Counted from the first letter of the stretch, positions 6,922-14,575 are shown. The stretch is DNA of 15,248 nt from Methanocorpusculum sp. (GCA_029987315.1 DALTVZ010000081.1:1-15248); one strand, 5' to 3'. The notes: a model not told the origin generated them from the letters alone. Program-made: numbers and translations.

Positions 6922-9006
6922 ATGGATTTGATTTATCTCGTTCCAATATTTGCCGTTTTCGGCCTTCTCTTTGCCCTCTACTCCTTTTCTATCGTGAAAA
7001 GAGAGCCAGCAGGCGACGAGAAGATGCAGAAGATCGCTGCAGCCATTCACCTTGGCGCAATGGTCTTTCTGAATCGTCAGTATCGCGCAATCGGCGCTTT
7101 TGTTATCGTTATTGCAATCATTCTCACTATTCTGATTTCCCCGTGGGCTGCACTTTGTTATGTCCTTGGTTCAGTACTCTCGGCAACTGCAGGATACATC
7201 GGAATGCACAGCGCAACAAAAGCAAACGTAAGAACAACCAATGCAGCAAAACGCGGGATTGCCGATGCTGTTAAAGTCTCATTTGCAAGCGGCTCGGTCA
7301 TGGGTATGACCGTCGTCGGACTTGGCCTCTTTGGCCTGTCTGTTGCATTTATCATCCTTGTTACGATCAATGGCGGATTTGACAGCATTGTTGGTGTCAA
7401 CACTGGTGTTTCCATTCTTGCTTCTTTCGGTTTTGGTGCCTCTTCGGTTGCACTCTTCGCCCGTGTCGGCGGCGGTATCTTTACCAAAGCTGCTGACGTC
7501 GGAGCTGATCTTGTCGGCAAAGTCGAAGCAGGCATTCCTGAAGATGATCCAAGAAACCCCGCTGTCATTGCAGACAACGTTGGAGACAACGTTGGTGATG
7601 TCGCAGGTATGGGTGCTGATCTTTTCGAGTCCTATGTTGGCTCGATCATCGCATCCATGGCTCTTGGTGTTGCAGGTGCAGCATTTGCCTCTCAACTCTT
7701 TGGCGAAACCATCGCTGCATTAAACCTTATTCTTCTCCCGATGCTCATCGCAGCATTCGGTATCATCGCCGCAGCAGTCGGTACACTCTTCGTTCGTACG
7801 AAGAAAAACGAAAGCTCTGCGATCCACAAAGCATTCAATACAGGCCTTATCGTTGCAATCATCATTTCCGTCATCTCGACCTACTCCATAACGAGCATCC
7901 TCTTGTATGGCCAGCTTGGTATGGGATTCCTGTTTGCAGCGCAGCTTGGTATGGGTATCTGGTTTGCAACCATTGCAGGTCTTGTTGCAGGTTTTATGAT
8001 CGGTATCATCACGGAGTATTATACTTCGTTCGATTACAAACCGACCTTAGGCATTGCAAAATCTTGCCAGACTGGAGCAGCCACTGGTATCATCAGCGGA
8101 TTTGCAAAAGGTATGGAGTCGACAGTATGGCCGGTTCTCATCATCTCAGTTGCGATCTTCATTGCCTACCAGTTTGCCGGCATGTATGGTATTGGTATTG
8201 CAGCTGTTGGTATGTTATCCACGCTTGGCATCTCCCTCGCAGTTGATGCATACGGTCCGGTCGCGGACAATGCAGGCGGTATCGCCGAAATGTCCCACCA
8301 GGATCACTCAGTTCGTGATATCACCGATACCCTTGACGCTGTCGGTAACACGACTGCAGCAATCGGCAAAGGATTTGCGATCGGTTCAGCCGCTCTTACC
8401 GGCCTTGCCCTCTTCAGTGCCTACGCACTTGCCGTTGGTATTGAAACGATCGATATCCTGAACACCAGAGTGTTCATCGGTCTCCTTCTCGGCGGTATGC
8501 TTCCGTTCCTCTTCTCTGCTCTTACTATGACAGCGGTCGGTGATGCAGCACAGCAGATCGTCGTCGAAGTTCGCCGTCAGTTCAAAGAGATCAAAGGCCT
8601 TATGGAAGGCACTGCAGAACCGGACTACACATCGACCATCTCGATCGCTACGAAAGCAGCCATCAAAAAGATGATCCTTCCTGGTCTTCTCGCAATCGTT
8701 TCGCCGCTAGCTGTTGGTTTCATCCTCGGCCCTCTGGCTCTTGGTGGTCTCTTAGTTGGATCCCTTGTTTGCGGTTTCCTCCTTGCAGTCACAATGGCAA
8801 ATGCCGGTGGAGCATGGGACAATTCAAAGAAGTATATCGAACTCGGTAACTTCGGCGGAAAAGGCTCCGATGCTCACAAAGCAGCTGTTGTTGGTGACAC
8901 TGTTGGTGACCCGTTCAAAGACACGTCTGGACCTTCGATCAACATTCTGATCAAACTTATGTCAATGATCTCATTGGTATTCGTACCGATCCTTCTCCTG
9001 ATGTAA
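6922..9006 (+). CDS. hppA: Membrane-bound ion-pumping pyrophosphatase, K+-dependent type
   Basis: An integral membrane protein of 694 residues, predicted with about 15-16 transmembrane segments. It couples pyrophosphate hydrolysis to export of H+ or Na+. The cytosolic active-site signature runs through about 188-236, including TKAADVGADLVGKVEAG and DNVGDNVGDVAGMGADLFE. A second Asp-rich motif, VVGDTVGDPFKDTSGPS, lies near the C-terminus. In GNTTAAIGKG (475-484) the position that decides potassium need holds Ala479 with Gly482, not Lys and Thr, so this is the K+-dependent class. Glu236 in DLFESY occupies the gate position used by Na+-pumping members, which makes Na+ transport likely but unproven. 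A short internal repeat, QLGMG, occurs twice ten residues apart (331-345). GGAGGT precedes the start and an eight-T run follows the stop. Confidence 0.96.
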   Translation: MDLIYLVPIFAVFGLLFALYSFSIVKREPAGDEKMQKIAAAIHLGAMVFLNRQYRAIGAFVIVIAIILTILISPWAALCYVLGSVLSATAGYIGMHSATKANVRTTNAAKRGIADAVKVSFASGSVMGMTVVGLGLFGLSVAFIILVTINGGFDSIVGVNTGVSILASFGFGASSVALFARVGGGIFTKAADVGADLVGKVEAGIPEDDPRNPAVIADNVGDNVGDVAGMGADLFESYVGSIIASMALGVAGAAFASQLFGETIAALNLILLPMLIAAFGIIAAAVGTLFVRTKKNESSAIHKAFNTGLIVAIIISVISTYSITSILLYGQLGMGFLFAAQLGMGIWFATIAGLVAGFMIGIITEYYTSFDYKPTLGIAKSCQTGAATGIISGFAKGMESTVWPVLIISVAIFIAYQFAGMYGIGIAAVGMLSTLGISLAVDAYGPVADNAGGIAEMSHQDHSVRDITDTLDAVGNTTAAIGKGFAIGSAALTGLALFSAYALAVGIETIDILNTRVFIGLLLGGMLPFLFSALTMTAVGDAAQQIVVEVRRQFKEIKGLMEGTAEPDYTSTISIATKAAIKKMILPGLLAIVSPLAVGFILGPLALGGLLVGSLVCGFLLAVTMANAGGAWDNSKKYIELGNFGGKGSDAHKAAVVGDTVGDPFKDTSGPSINILIKLMSMISLVFVPILLLM

Positions 9007-9036
9007 GATCAGATCAGAAAAAATTCTTTTTTTTAC
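9007..9036 (+). terminator. Oligo-T terminator after hppA
   Basis: A run of eight T (9027-9034) follows the hppA stop, preceded by AGAAAAAATTCT, which can form a weak dyad. Archaeal RNA polymerase terminates at T-rich stretches, so this probably ends the hppA transcript. The remaining 90 bp to the cupin gene show nothing else. Confidence 0.55.
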
Positions 9037-9126
9037 AACTGTTAAAAACTCTATCTTATCTGAAGATACGATCTTTGGATCAGATATACGATCGCGACCC
9101 TATCGACCAAAAAAAAGTGTGTGATA

Positions 9127-9465
9127 TTATTGATGGATCATCACGAGCATCATTTTAAAACGTGACAGGGGATGGACTGCATGTGGGATCTTTGCCGGCA
9201 TTATCAGCATATCTCCCTCTTTTACAAAATGGGAAACTCCACCTATCGGGATCTCTGCCTCTCCCTCAAGGACGATCACGAGAGCGTCGTAAGGAGCTGA
9301 ATGTTCAGAAAGACCTTCACCTTTATCAAAAGCGAACGCCGTAACAGTGCCGGATTTCCTATTGATGACCATGCGGGAAACGACCGAACCAGCCTGGTAC
9401 TCGGCTATGCTTTTTAGGGGAACAGGAGTTCCGACCAGATCTTTAAACTCTTTTGTGTCTGTCAT
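9127..9465 (-). CDS. Small single-domain cupin protein
   Basis: A 112-residue cupin_2-type beta-barrel. The first cupin motif is partial: His in LSEHSAPYDALVIVLEGEAEI, followed by the conserved glycine turn, without the usual HxH pair. The second motif is GDMLIMPAKIPHAVHP, with the expected His. Such stand-alone cupins often bind a metal and small ligands or sense them. The function of this subgroup is unknown. No Shine-Dalgarno is seen. A TATA-like TTTATATC lies about 23-30 bases before the ATG on the minus strand, which predicts a leaderless transcript of its own, separate from the rimI gene upstream. Confidence 0.82.
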   Translation of the reverse strand: MTDTKEFKDLVGTPVPLKSIAEYQAGSVVSRMVINRKSGTVTAFAFDKGEGLSEHSAPYDALVIVLEGEAEIPIGGVSHFVKEGDMLIMPAKIPHAVHPLSRFKMMLVMIHQ

Positions 9466-9487
9466 GATTTCTTATATGGGTTTTTGC

Positions 9488-9495
9488 GATATAAA
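9488..9495 (-). promoter_or_regulatory. TATA box of the cupin gene
   Basis: TTTATATC on the minus strand is centred about 27 bases before the first base of the ATG at 9465. This is the canonical distance between TATA box and start site in archaea, so transcription should start at or next to the ATG, giving a leaderless message. Confidence 0.6.
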
Positions 9496-9529
9496 CTCTC
9501 CATTCAAGTCATCATATTATTACAAAAAT

Positions 9530-10012
9530 TTAGAACCACCGCATCATCACAACGGCATCTTCCCCATCTTTATAATATTCTCCAAAGGTTATCACATCTT
9601 CATATCCGATCTTATGATAAAATGCTCGTGCCTGGGTGTTTCCAACCCTCACCTCCAAACTGCATCCGGAGCATCCCTCCAGAAAAAAATCCCGTTCAAG
9701 TTTGCGGAGTAATAATCGTCCGATACCAAATCCTCGCATGTCAGGAGAGACAGCAAGATTGCAGATATGTCCGTATTTCTCTAGGTCCAACTCCTCGATC
9801 GCTCCTGCTGAAAACCCGACGATCCTTCCTTCCGCCTCCGCTACATAAAATGACGTCAAAAAAACCGTCATCATCTCTAACAATGCTTTATAATCCCACG
9901 GATCAGGGAAGCACAGGAGTTCGATCCGATATATTTCAGGAATGTCCTCGATCGTTGCTTTCCTGATCAGACAGCCGGCCGCGGTCCCGCCCACTCCTCT
10001 AAAGGTTACCAT
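9530..10012 (-). CDS. rimI: RimI-type protein N-alpha-acetyltransferase (GNAT)
   Basis: A GNAT protein of 160 residues resembling RimI/Ard1, which acetylates protein N-termini from acetyl-CoA. Family features are CFPDPW near residue 34, the acetyl-CoA loop RGFGIGRLLL (about 93-102, canonical RxxGxG), LEVRVGNTQARAFYHKIGYE, and a C-terminal YYKDGEDAVVMMRW that is very characteristic of RimI. The first 15 residues (MVTFRGVGGTAAGCL) are outside the family, which usually begins near IRKAT. The true start may be later: the in-frame GTG at residue 7 is one candidate, but no start has a clear ribosome binding site. The gene diverges from the DUF1015 gene over a gap of 39 bp. Confidence 0.87.
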   Translation of the reverse strand: MVTFRGVGGTAAGCLIRKATIEDIPEIYRIELLCFPDPWDYKALLEMMTVFLTSFYVAEAEGRIVGFSAGAIEELDLEKYGHICNLAVSPDMRGFGIGRLLLRKLERDFFLEGCSGCSLEVRVGNTQARAFYHKIGYEDVITFGEYYKDGEDAVVMMRWF

Positions 10013-10051
10013 TTGCTATTTTTACTATTGGGCTCTAACCAATATAGCATA
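10013..10051. promoter_or_regulatory. Short divergent promoter region, rimI / DUF1015 gene
   Basis: Only 39 bp separate the ATG at 10012 (minus) from the ATG at 10052 (plus). A TATA-like GCTATATTGG on the minus strand lies at about 10040-10049 for rimI, and TTTTTACTAT lies at about 10018-10027 for the plus-strand gene, each 25-35 bases from its start. Both transcripts would be leaderless or nearly so and their pre-initiation complexes would overlap. Confidence 0.45.
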
Positions 10052-11305
10052 ATGGTTAGCGTATACCCCTTCACCGGTCTTCGCCCTGCTCCTGATGTAT
10101 ATCGAAGCGTGCCGTCGGTACCGTACGATGTCATCAGTGCAGAAGAGGCTGCAGCAGAGATAGCAGAGAATGCCCACTCCTTCCTTCGAGTCATCCGTCC
10201 CGACGCGGAGTTGCTGGACATCGATCCGCATGATGACCGGATCTACAAAAGAGCCGCAGAAATGTTTGCAAAGATGAAAGCAGAGGGACTTTTCGTTGAA
10301 GACGATTCCCCTTCCTTCTATATCTATCAGATAACTCTTGGCGGGGAGCTGTTCACCGGGCTCATCTCCTGTGTCTCTGTCGCGGAATATAATGATGATA
10401 CGATCAAAAAGCATGAACTGACACGATATGATAAAGAAGAGGATAGAACATGTCACATCGATGCTGTGTCCGCACACACGGGTCAGGTGTTCTTACTGTA
10501 TAAAGACTCAGGCCTCATCCATCAAACCCTTTGTAGCATCGCTGGCGCCCACACACCAGATGGTGAATATGTATCAGCAGGTGGAAACCTCCATCAAATT
10601 TTCCGCGTGGCAGACCCAGTCGAGATCAGTAAGATAACAGAACTCTTTGCTGACATCTCCAATATTTACATTGCTGATGGCCACCACCGGGCCAAATCGT
10701 CTGCAAATGTTTTGGCTCGAAGAAAAGCAGAAGGCCGTGCAACACCTGATGCAGAAAAATTCATGAGCGTTCTTTTTGCGCATGATTCGGTCTGCATCCA
10801 TGGATATCACCGTCTTGTGCGGGATCTTGCAGGAATGAATGCCGACCAATTCCTAGGAGATCTCGCCCTCAGATTTACCATCACGCCGTTAAAGAAGGTC
10901 GATGTATCTAAAAATATCATCCCAGCCGATGCTAATACATCGATGCACGTCATCCATCTGTATCTTGAAAGCCAGTGGTATGAACTGACTCGCCCGGTCG
11001 ATCCAGCGGCAGATGAGATCTCACGGCTTGATGTTTCTGTTCTGCAGGAACTTGTATTGGACGATATGCTTGCTATCTTCGATCCACGCGGCGACCCACG
11101 TATTTCGTTTGTCGGTGGTTTTGCTCCGCTTGCAGATGTTATAAAAGAGGTTGACAAAGGAGAATACTCGGCGGCATTCATTATGCAGCCGGTGACTGCA
11201 CAGCAGGTCATTGATGTGGCCGATGCGGGACTTATCATGCCGCCAAAATCAACATGGTTCGAGCCCAAACTGCTTTCAGGCATGGTCATTCACGAGATCC
11301 GCTGA
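10052..11305 (+). CDS. DUF1015 (COG4198-type) family protein
   Basis: A 417-residue cytosolic protein of the widely conserved but poorly characterised DUF1015 family. Hallmarks are YPFTGLRP at the N-terminus (5-12), SVPYDVIS (22-29), KKHELTR (119-125) and IADGHHR (207-213). The start is the ATG at 10052, since family members begin a few residues before YPF-x-G-L-RP; an upstream TTG at 10013 would add 13 unrelated residues. The DGHHR motif also occurs in ParB/Srx-fold enzymes such as archaeal serine kinase SerK, so a nucleotide-dependent kinase-like activity is conceivable. That is inference only. No Shine-Dalgarno is seen. Transcription probably ends in the T-rich stretch after 11330. Confidence 0.88.
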   Translation: MVSVYPFTGLRPAPDVYRSVPSVPYDVISAEEAAAEIAENAHSFLRVIRPDAELLDIDPHDDRIYKRAAEMFAKMKAEGLFVEDDSPSFYIYQITLGGELFTGLISCVSVAEYNDDTIKKHELTRYDKEEDRTCHIDAVSAHTGQVFLLYKDSGLIHQTLCSIAGAHTPDGEYVSAGGNLHQIFRVADPVEISKITELFADISNIYIADGHHRAKSSANVLARRKAEGRATPDAEKFMSVLFAHDSVCIHGYHRLVRDLAGMNADQFLGDLALRFTITPLKKVDVSKNIIPADANTSMHVIHLYLESQWYELTRPVDPAADEISRLDVSVLQELVLDDMLAIFDPRGDPRISFVGGFAPLADVIKEVDKGEYSAAFIMQPVTAQQVIDVADAGLIMPPKSTWFEPKLLSGMVIHEIR

Positions 11306-11519
11306 GTTAGGGCTGACCTTAACCCCTATTTCTCCTCTTTTTTACAGAATTTTTTTCTCACTCCTATGAGTCAAAGTTGAATCTTCATCACATTTGTAAA
11401 TTTATCAATAAAAACATTAAAAAGTAAACTATTTTTAATTTACTTTAATGATTATTTTAGTAATTAATATATACGTTTCGGTACATATTCTTTTATCCAT
11501 CTGTGAGGTGGAGGTATCT
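11306..11519 (+). promoter_or_regulatory. Terminator region of the DUF1015 gene and promoter with AT-rich dyad
   Basis: T runs at about 11336-11342 and 11349-11356 probably end the upstream transcript. Further on is an inverted repeat, AAAGTAAA (11421-11428) and TTTACTTT (11439-11446), extended by CATTAA and TTAATG outside. A TATA-like TTAATATATAC follows at 11464-11474. GGAGGT at 11510-11515 is a strong ribosome binding site for the binding-protein gene. The dyad, just upstream of the TATA element, is a candidate regulator site. Confidence 0.6.
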
Positions 11520-12707
11520 ATGATGAAAATACGAGGGATAATTCTGTTTTTGGTCCTTATTTGTGTTGGGTCTGCTGTTTTTTGCGGCGGCGTCTCAGCC
11601 GAAGAGGCCAAAACATTTGTTGATGATGTCGGCCGTCAAATCATGTTGCCGGCAACTATTAACGCTGTATCGCCTTCCGGCCCACTTGCACAGATAGTGC
11701 TCTATTCATTTGATCCTGATCTGTTTGTGAGCATATCCAGCAAGTTTTCTGCTGACGAGCAGAAATATATTGATTCACGTCTTTTCACCTTACCGGTGAC
11801 CGGTCAGTTCTATGGATCGAAATCCACTATGAATGCCGAAGAGATCATGCAACTTAATAAAAAGCTCAATATAGATCTTGTTTTGGATGTTGGTGAGGCT
11901 AAAAAGACGATGAAAGAAGATCTTAACACTATACAGTCAACCACGGGTGTTTCTTTTGCATTTGTTACCCAAAATAAACTCAGTGATATACCCAAGTCCT
12001 ATCTCACACTCGGGACCCTTCTTGGGAACGAGGCACGTGGAAAGGAGCTTTCCACTTATGTTTCGGATCTTTTGAAAGAGTTTGAAACCGGAATGGCACA
12101 AGTAGGTGCGAATAAAAAGTCAATGATCTACGTCTCGGGCGTTTCCGGCAACTCAGTTCATCTGATCGGATCCGGCGAGAATTCGTATCATGGCGAAGTG
12201 ATCAACTATCTGGCAAATAACCTTGCTGGAGCTGCTGTTACGGGTAGCGGATTAGGTGATGAGTATACGATGGAGGATATCCTTTCGCTGAATCCGGATT
12301 ATATCATTGTAAGTTACACTGCAGACCATGCCTATTACAATGAAATCATGAACAGCCAAATGTGGCAGTCACTCCGTGCTGCAAAGAATGGCAATGTTTA
12401 TGAAGCTCCCTGTGGCCCCTACAACTGGATGGGAAATCCACCATCTATTCAACGGCTTCTTTCTATGATCTGGCTTGGAAACCTGCTCTATCCTGATGTG
12501 TTTGATTACAACGTCGAAGACAAGGTCAAGGAATTCTATTCGTTATTCTTCAGTTATGATCTATCTGATGCTGAACTTGATGAACTGATGATCTATGCGA
12601 AAAGTGATTCATCGTCAAATACTACACAGACTCCTGTTCCCATCGTAGGGATCCTTGCGGGTCTTTGTGCCGCATCAGTATTTGCTTTTGCAAGGCGCAA
12701 GAACTAA
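11520..12707 (+). CDS. ABC transporter substrate-binding protein (PF01497-like, iron/cobalamin type), C-terminally anchored
   Basis: An exported solute-binding protein of the helical-backbone (TroA/BtuF/FepB) class, which presents iron chelates, cobalamin or related metal complexes to an ABC importer. A signal peptide (MMKIRGIILFLVLICVGSAVF to about VSA) is followed by the family opening TFVDDVGRQIMLPATINAVSPSGPLAQIVLYSF. The middle has the lobe-connecting pattern, and NPDYIIVSYTADH lies in the second lobe. The C-terminus has a Ser/Thr/Pro spacer (SSSNTTQTPVP), a hydrophobic segment (IVGILAGLCAASVFAF) and a basic tail ARRKN, so the protein is anchored to the cell surface. The starts at 11520 and 11523 are nearly equivalent; both follow GGAGGT. 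An upstream ATG at 11448 has no binding site. No permease or ATPase gene is adjacent, so it is an orphan here. The ligand is unknown. Confidence 0.88.
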   Translation: MMKIRGIILFLVLICVGSAVFCGGVSAEEAKTFVDDVGRQIMLPATINAVSPSGPLAQIVLYSFDPDLFVSISSKFSADEQKYIDSRLFTLPVTGQFYGSKSTMNAEEIMQLNKKLNIDLVLDVGEAKKTMKEDLNTIQSTTGVSFAFVTQNKLSDIPKSYLTLGTLLGNEARGKELSTYVSDLLKEFETGMAQVGANKKSMIYVSGVSGNSVHLIGSGENSYHGEVINYLANNLAGAAVTGSGLGDEYTMEDILSLNPDYIIVSYTADHAYYNEIMNSQMWQSLRAAKNGNVYEAPCGPYNWMGNPPSIQRLLSMIWLGNLLYPDVFDYNVEDKVKEFYSLFFSYDLSDAELDELMIYAKSDSSSNTTQTPVPIVGILAGLCAASVFAFARRKN

Positions 12708-12737
12708 CCGGAAATCCCGGTAGACACTTTATTTTTT
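12707..12737 (+). terminator. Hairpin plus T-run after the binding-protein gene
   Basis: A perfect 5-bp stem, ACCGG (12707-12711) and CCGGT (12717-12721), with a five-base loop begins at the last base of the stop codon. TTTATTTTTT follows within ten bases. The following A-rich stretch could also serve the convergent gene. Confidence 0.6.
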
Positions 12738-12756
12738 GAAAAAAAATTGTGAAAGT

Positions 12757-13563
12757 TCATGCATACCCGGGTGGGTGTTCATCATCATTCTTTTCGTCTT
12801 TACAGCCATAGAATTTTTCATAGAATGCTGTAAAGTTTTTTTCACATTTGGTGATGAGCCCTCCGTCCACATTTTCCTTTGGGATATTTTTTGCCAGTTC
12901 TGCGGATAGGATCTCGACGAGTTGGAAAACTGAGTCGGGTGTCATGGTGATCTTGGTCTCGGTTCCGTTATAGAGCACGAGTTCGAGATTGAGTATCCAG
13001 AGTGGGGTTTCACATTCCCGTTTGTATGTATTGACATCGATCATATGCCAGTCTTCATCCATCGTTCCGGCAGAGAGCGTGTACGCTTGCTGGACACGGT
13101 TGCCGTACAGCGATGTTAGATGCTGGATGATCCAGACCGCACTTTTCTGCTTGTCGTCCTTGATCGCATAAAGCAGATCTTCGAAGAAGGCTGCAGAGTT
13201 GACATGACAGGCCGTCATGAGGACCATCGTCGCATTCGCCCCAAGCAACATTGACATGGCATTCACAAGTTTCGGGAAGGTTTTTCTATCGATCGGGTCG
13301 ACGAGATGATACTCAAAAACCTCCCTGATGGGTTCGAGAATGGTTGAATTAGCTTCCAGGAGTTCTGTGAGTGATCCAAGATCTGTTAAAAATTGTTCGG
13401 GAACAGGTTTGTGGTTTTCGTGTGAATATCCTTCCGATTGAGTGACTTTCTCTTCTTTAATGGTTTTTTTCCGAGCAGATTTTACCGTTTCTGGCTCGAT
13501 CACGCAATCCTTTTTTGTTTTTACCGCTCTTTTTTTCGGTGCAGGAGGAGATGTATCATTCAT
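12757..13563 (-). CDS. Unrecognised protein with lysine-rich tail
   Basis: I do not recognise this 268-residue protein. The first 40 residues are basic and low in complexity (12 Lys or Arg, for example PKKRAVKTKK and SARKKTIKEEK), like a disordered nucleic-acid-binding or histone-like tail. Residues 55-155 look helical. Residues 170-225 look like a strand-rich region ending in a helix (EDWHMIDVNTY, PLWILNLELVLYN, TKITMTPDSVFQLVEIL). The C-terminus is acidic. There is no signal peptide and no membrane segment beyond one mildly hydrophobic stretch (NAMSMLLGANATMVLMTACH, 101-120). The start is the ATG at 13563, which lies inside a palindrome. CTCC-rich sequence just inside the gene means it has no upstream Shine-Dalgarno. 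It sits convergent to the binding protein and downstream of the frh terminator. Confidence 0.75.
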   Translation of the reverse strand: MNDTSPPAPKKRAVKTKKDCVIEPETVKSARKKTIKEEKVTQSEGYSHENHKPVPEQFLTDLGSLTELLEANSTILEPIREVFEYHLVDPIDRKTFPKLVNAMSMLLGANATMVLMTACHVNSAAFFEDLLYAIKDDKQKSAVWIIQHLTSLYGNRVQQAYTLSAGTMDEDWHMIDVNTYKRECETPLWILNLELVLYNGTETKITMTPDSVFQLVEILSAELAKNIPKENVDGGLITKCEKNFTAFYEKFYGCKDEKNDDEHPPGYA

Positions 13564-13568
13564 GATAC
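13553..13568. repeat. Palindrome over the start codon of the unrecognised gene
   Basis: GTATCAT (13553-13559) and ATGATAC (13562-13568) are perfect inverted halves with a two-base spacer. The right half contains two bases of the start codon of the gene read leftward from 13563. It could be an operator or an mRNA hairpin at the initiation site; chance is also possible for a 7-bp dyad. Confidence 0.4.
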
Positions 13569-13632
13569 AATGTACATCTTTAAGAGATGAAAAGATGTTC
13601 GTTTAAGACCGTAAGTTGTAAGGAAATAGTTC

Positions 13633-13662
13633 AAAAAAAGTGTACCCGAGAGGTTGGGTACA
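13633..13662 (-). terminator. Hairpin terminator of the frh operon
   Basis: On the minus strand, after the frhB stop, TGTACCC and GGGTACA form a perfect 7-bp stem around an eight-base loop. Seven T follow almost directly (13633-13639 as A on the plus strand). The position 24 bases past the frhB stop makes it the operon end and separates it from the next minus-strand gene. Confidence 0.72.
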
Positions 13663-13685
13663 TTTTATAACCCACTATGCACCGT

Positions 13686-14555
13686 TTAGATGTAGGGGTT
13701 TCGAAGTGGCTTGAGTGCGCAATTTTCATGTGCACGGTGTTCAAGATACTTCTTGTTTTTAGTGATCTTCTCAGTTGCGAGTTTTTCGACGAGTTCAAGA
13801 CCTGGCTTGACTCCGTCCATCGACTCAGCAATGATCCAGCCTGCTTCGACTGCTTTGTTGAATGCTGCCTCACCGGCTTTCGAGCGAACGAAGACGGTAG
13901 ACCATCCATCAGGAGTTCCAACAGAACCGGTTGAGATATCTGCAAAGTTTGCGACGTAGTCAAGACAGACGTGGCATCCGGGCTGCTCGTACTTGTGAGT
14001 AACCTTTAAGGGGATCTGTGAGTTTACACCACGTTCGGTGTAGACGGAGAATTTGCCCTTTCCGATGTCCATCTTAGTGACATTGTCGATCTTGGTTGCA
14101 CAGTGGTCTTCGACCATCTGGAAAAGTCCCTGGTAGGGGAAGTTCTCCATACAGAAGATACCAATTGCAAGTGCAATCTTGTCTGGGACATCGCGCATGC
14201 CGATCGGGTAGAGCTGTGCTTTGCGCACTGCCTGGATCTGACAGGGAGTTCCGACGATACCGACTTTGTCAAGACCATAGCTGCGAGTTGCCTCTTTGAT
14301 CAGTAACATGTTCGGTGAGATCGAGTATTTGGTTCCACGGCTAGCGAAGAGTTCTTCTACAGTTGTGGCGATCATTGGTTCAGGCTTGTATGGCTCTGAT
14401 CCTGGTCCTGCGACGATTGCTCCGTCAATAATGCCTGTCTCAAGTGCGTAGGCAAACATTGATGTGACGATTCCGCCGTCCTGGGCCTTTGTGAGAATGT
14501 CTTCACAGCCGGATTTGGCTTTGTAGACTGCCTTGTATTGTCCAAGATTTTCCAT
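13686..14555 (-). CDS. frhB: Coenzyme F420-reducing hydrogenase, beta subunit
   Basis: The F420-binding flavoprotein subunit of the FrhAGB hydrogenase, which takes electrons from H2 through iron-sulfur clusters to FAD and on to F420. The 289-residue length fits FrhB. Conserved features are AQDGGIVTSMFAYALE (24-39), GTPCQIQAVR (102-111), FCMENF (134-139) and GCHVCLDYVANFADIS (193-208). Cys105, Cys135, Cys194 and Cys197 are the probable [4Fe-4S] ligands. GGAGAA lies seven bases before the ATG. The stop of the gamma subunit gene is 20 bp upstream, in the usual frh order (frhA, frhD, frhG, frhB), and a hairpin terminator follows. The protein acts in the cytoplasm as part of a large complex supplying reduced F420 to methanogenesis. 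Paralogues in formate dehydrogenase (FdhB) and Fpo differ; the frhG neighbour settles the choice. Confidence 0.95.
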   Translation of the reverse strand: MENLGQYKAVYKAKSGCEDILTKAQDGGIVTSMFAYALETGIIDGAIVAGPGSEPYKPEPMIATTVEELFASRGTKYSISPNMLLIKEATRSYGLDKVGIVGTPCQIQAVRKAQLYPIGMRDVPDKIALAIGIFCMENFPYQGLFQMVEDHCATKIDNVTKMDIGKGKFSVYTERGVNSQIPLKVTHKYEQPGCHVCLDYVANFADISTGSVGTPDGWSTVFVRSKAGEAAFNKAVEAGWIIAESMDGVKPGLELVEKLATEKITKNKKYLEHRAHENCALKPLRNPYI

Positions 14556-14575
14556 TTTTTCTTTCTCCAGGACCC

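Noticed and set aside
7911..7955. Near-identical repeat coding for QLGMG twice in the pyrophosphatase gene
   Set aside because: It is in frame inside a transmembrane region of an intact protein and looks like ordinary helix sequence rather than an assembly error or mobile element.
11448..11519. Upstream ATG giving a 24-residue longer binding protein
   Set aside because: The extra stretch lacks a ribosome binding site and lies over the TATA-like element; the ATGs at 11520/11523 have GGAGGT and begin a normal signal peptide.
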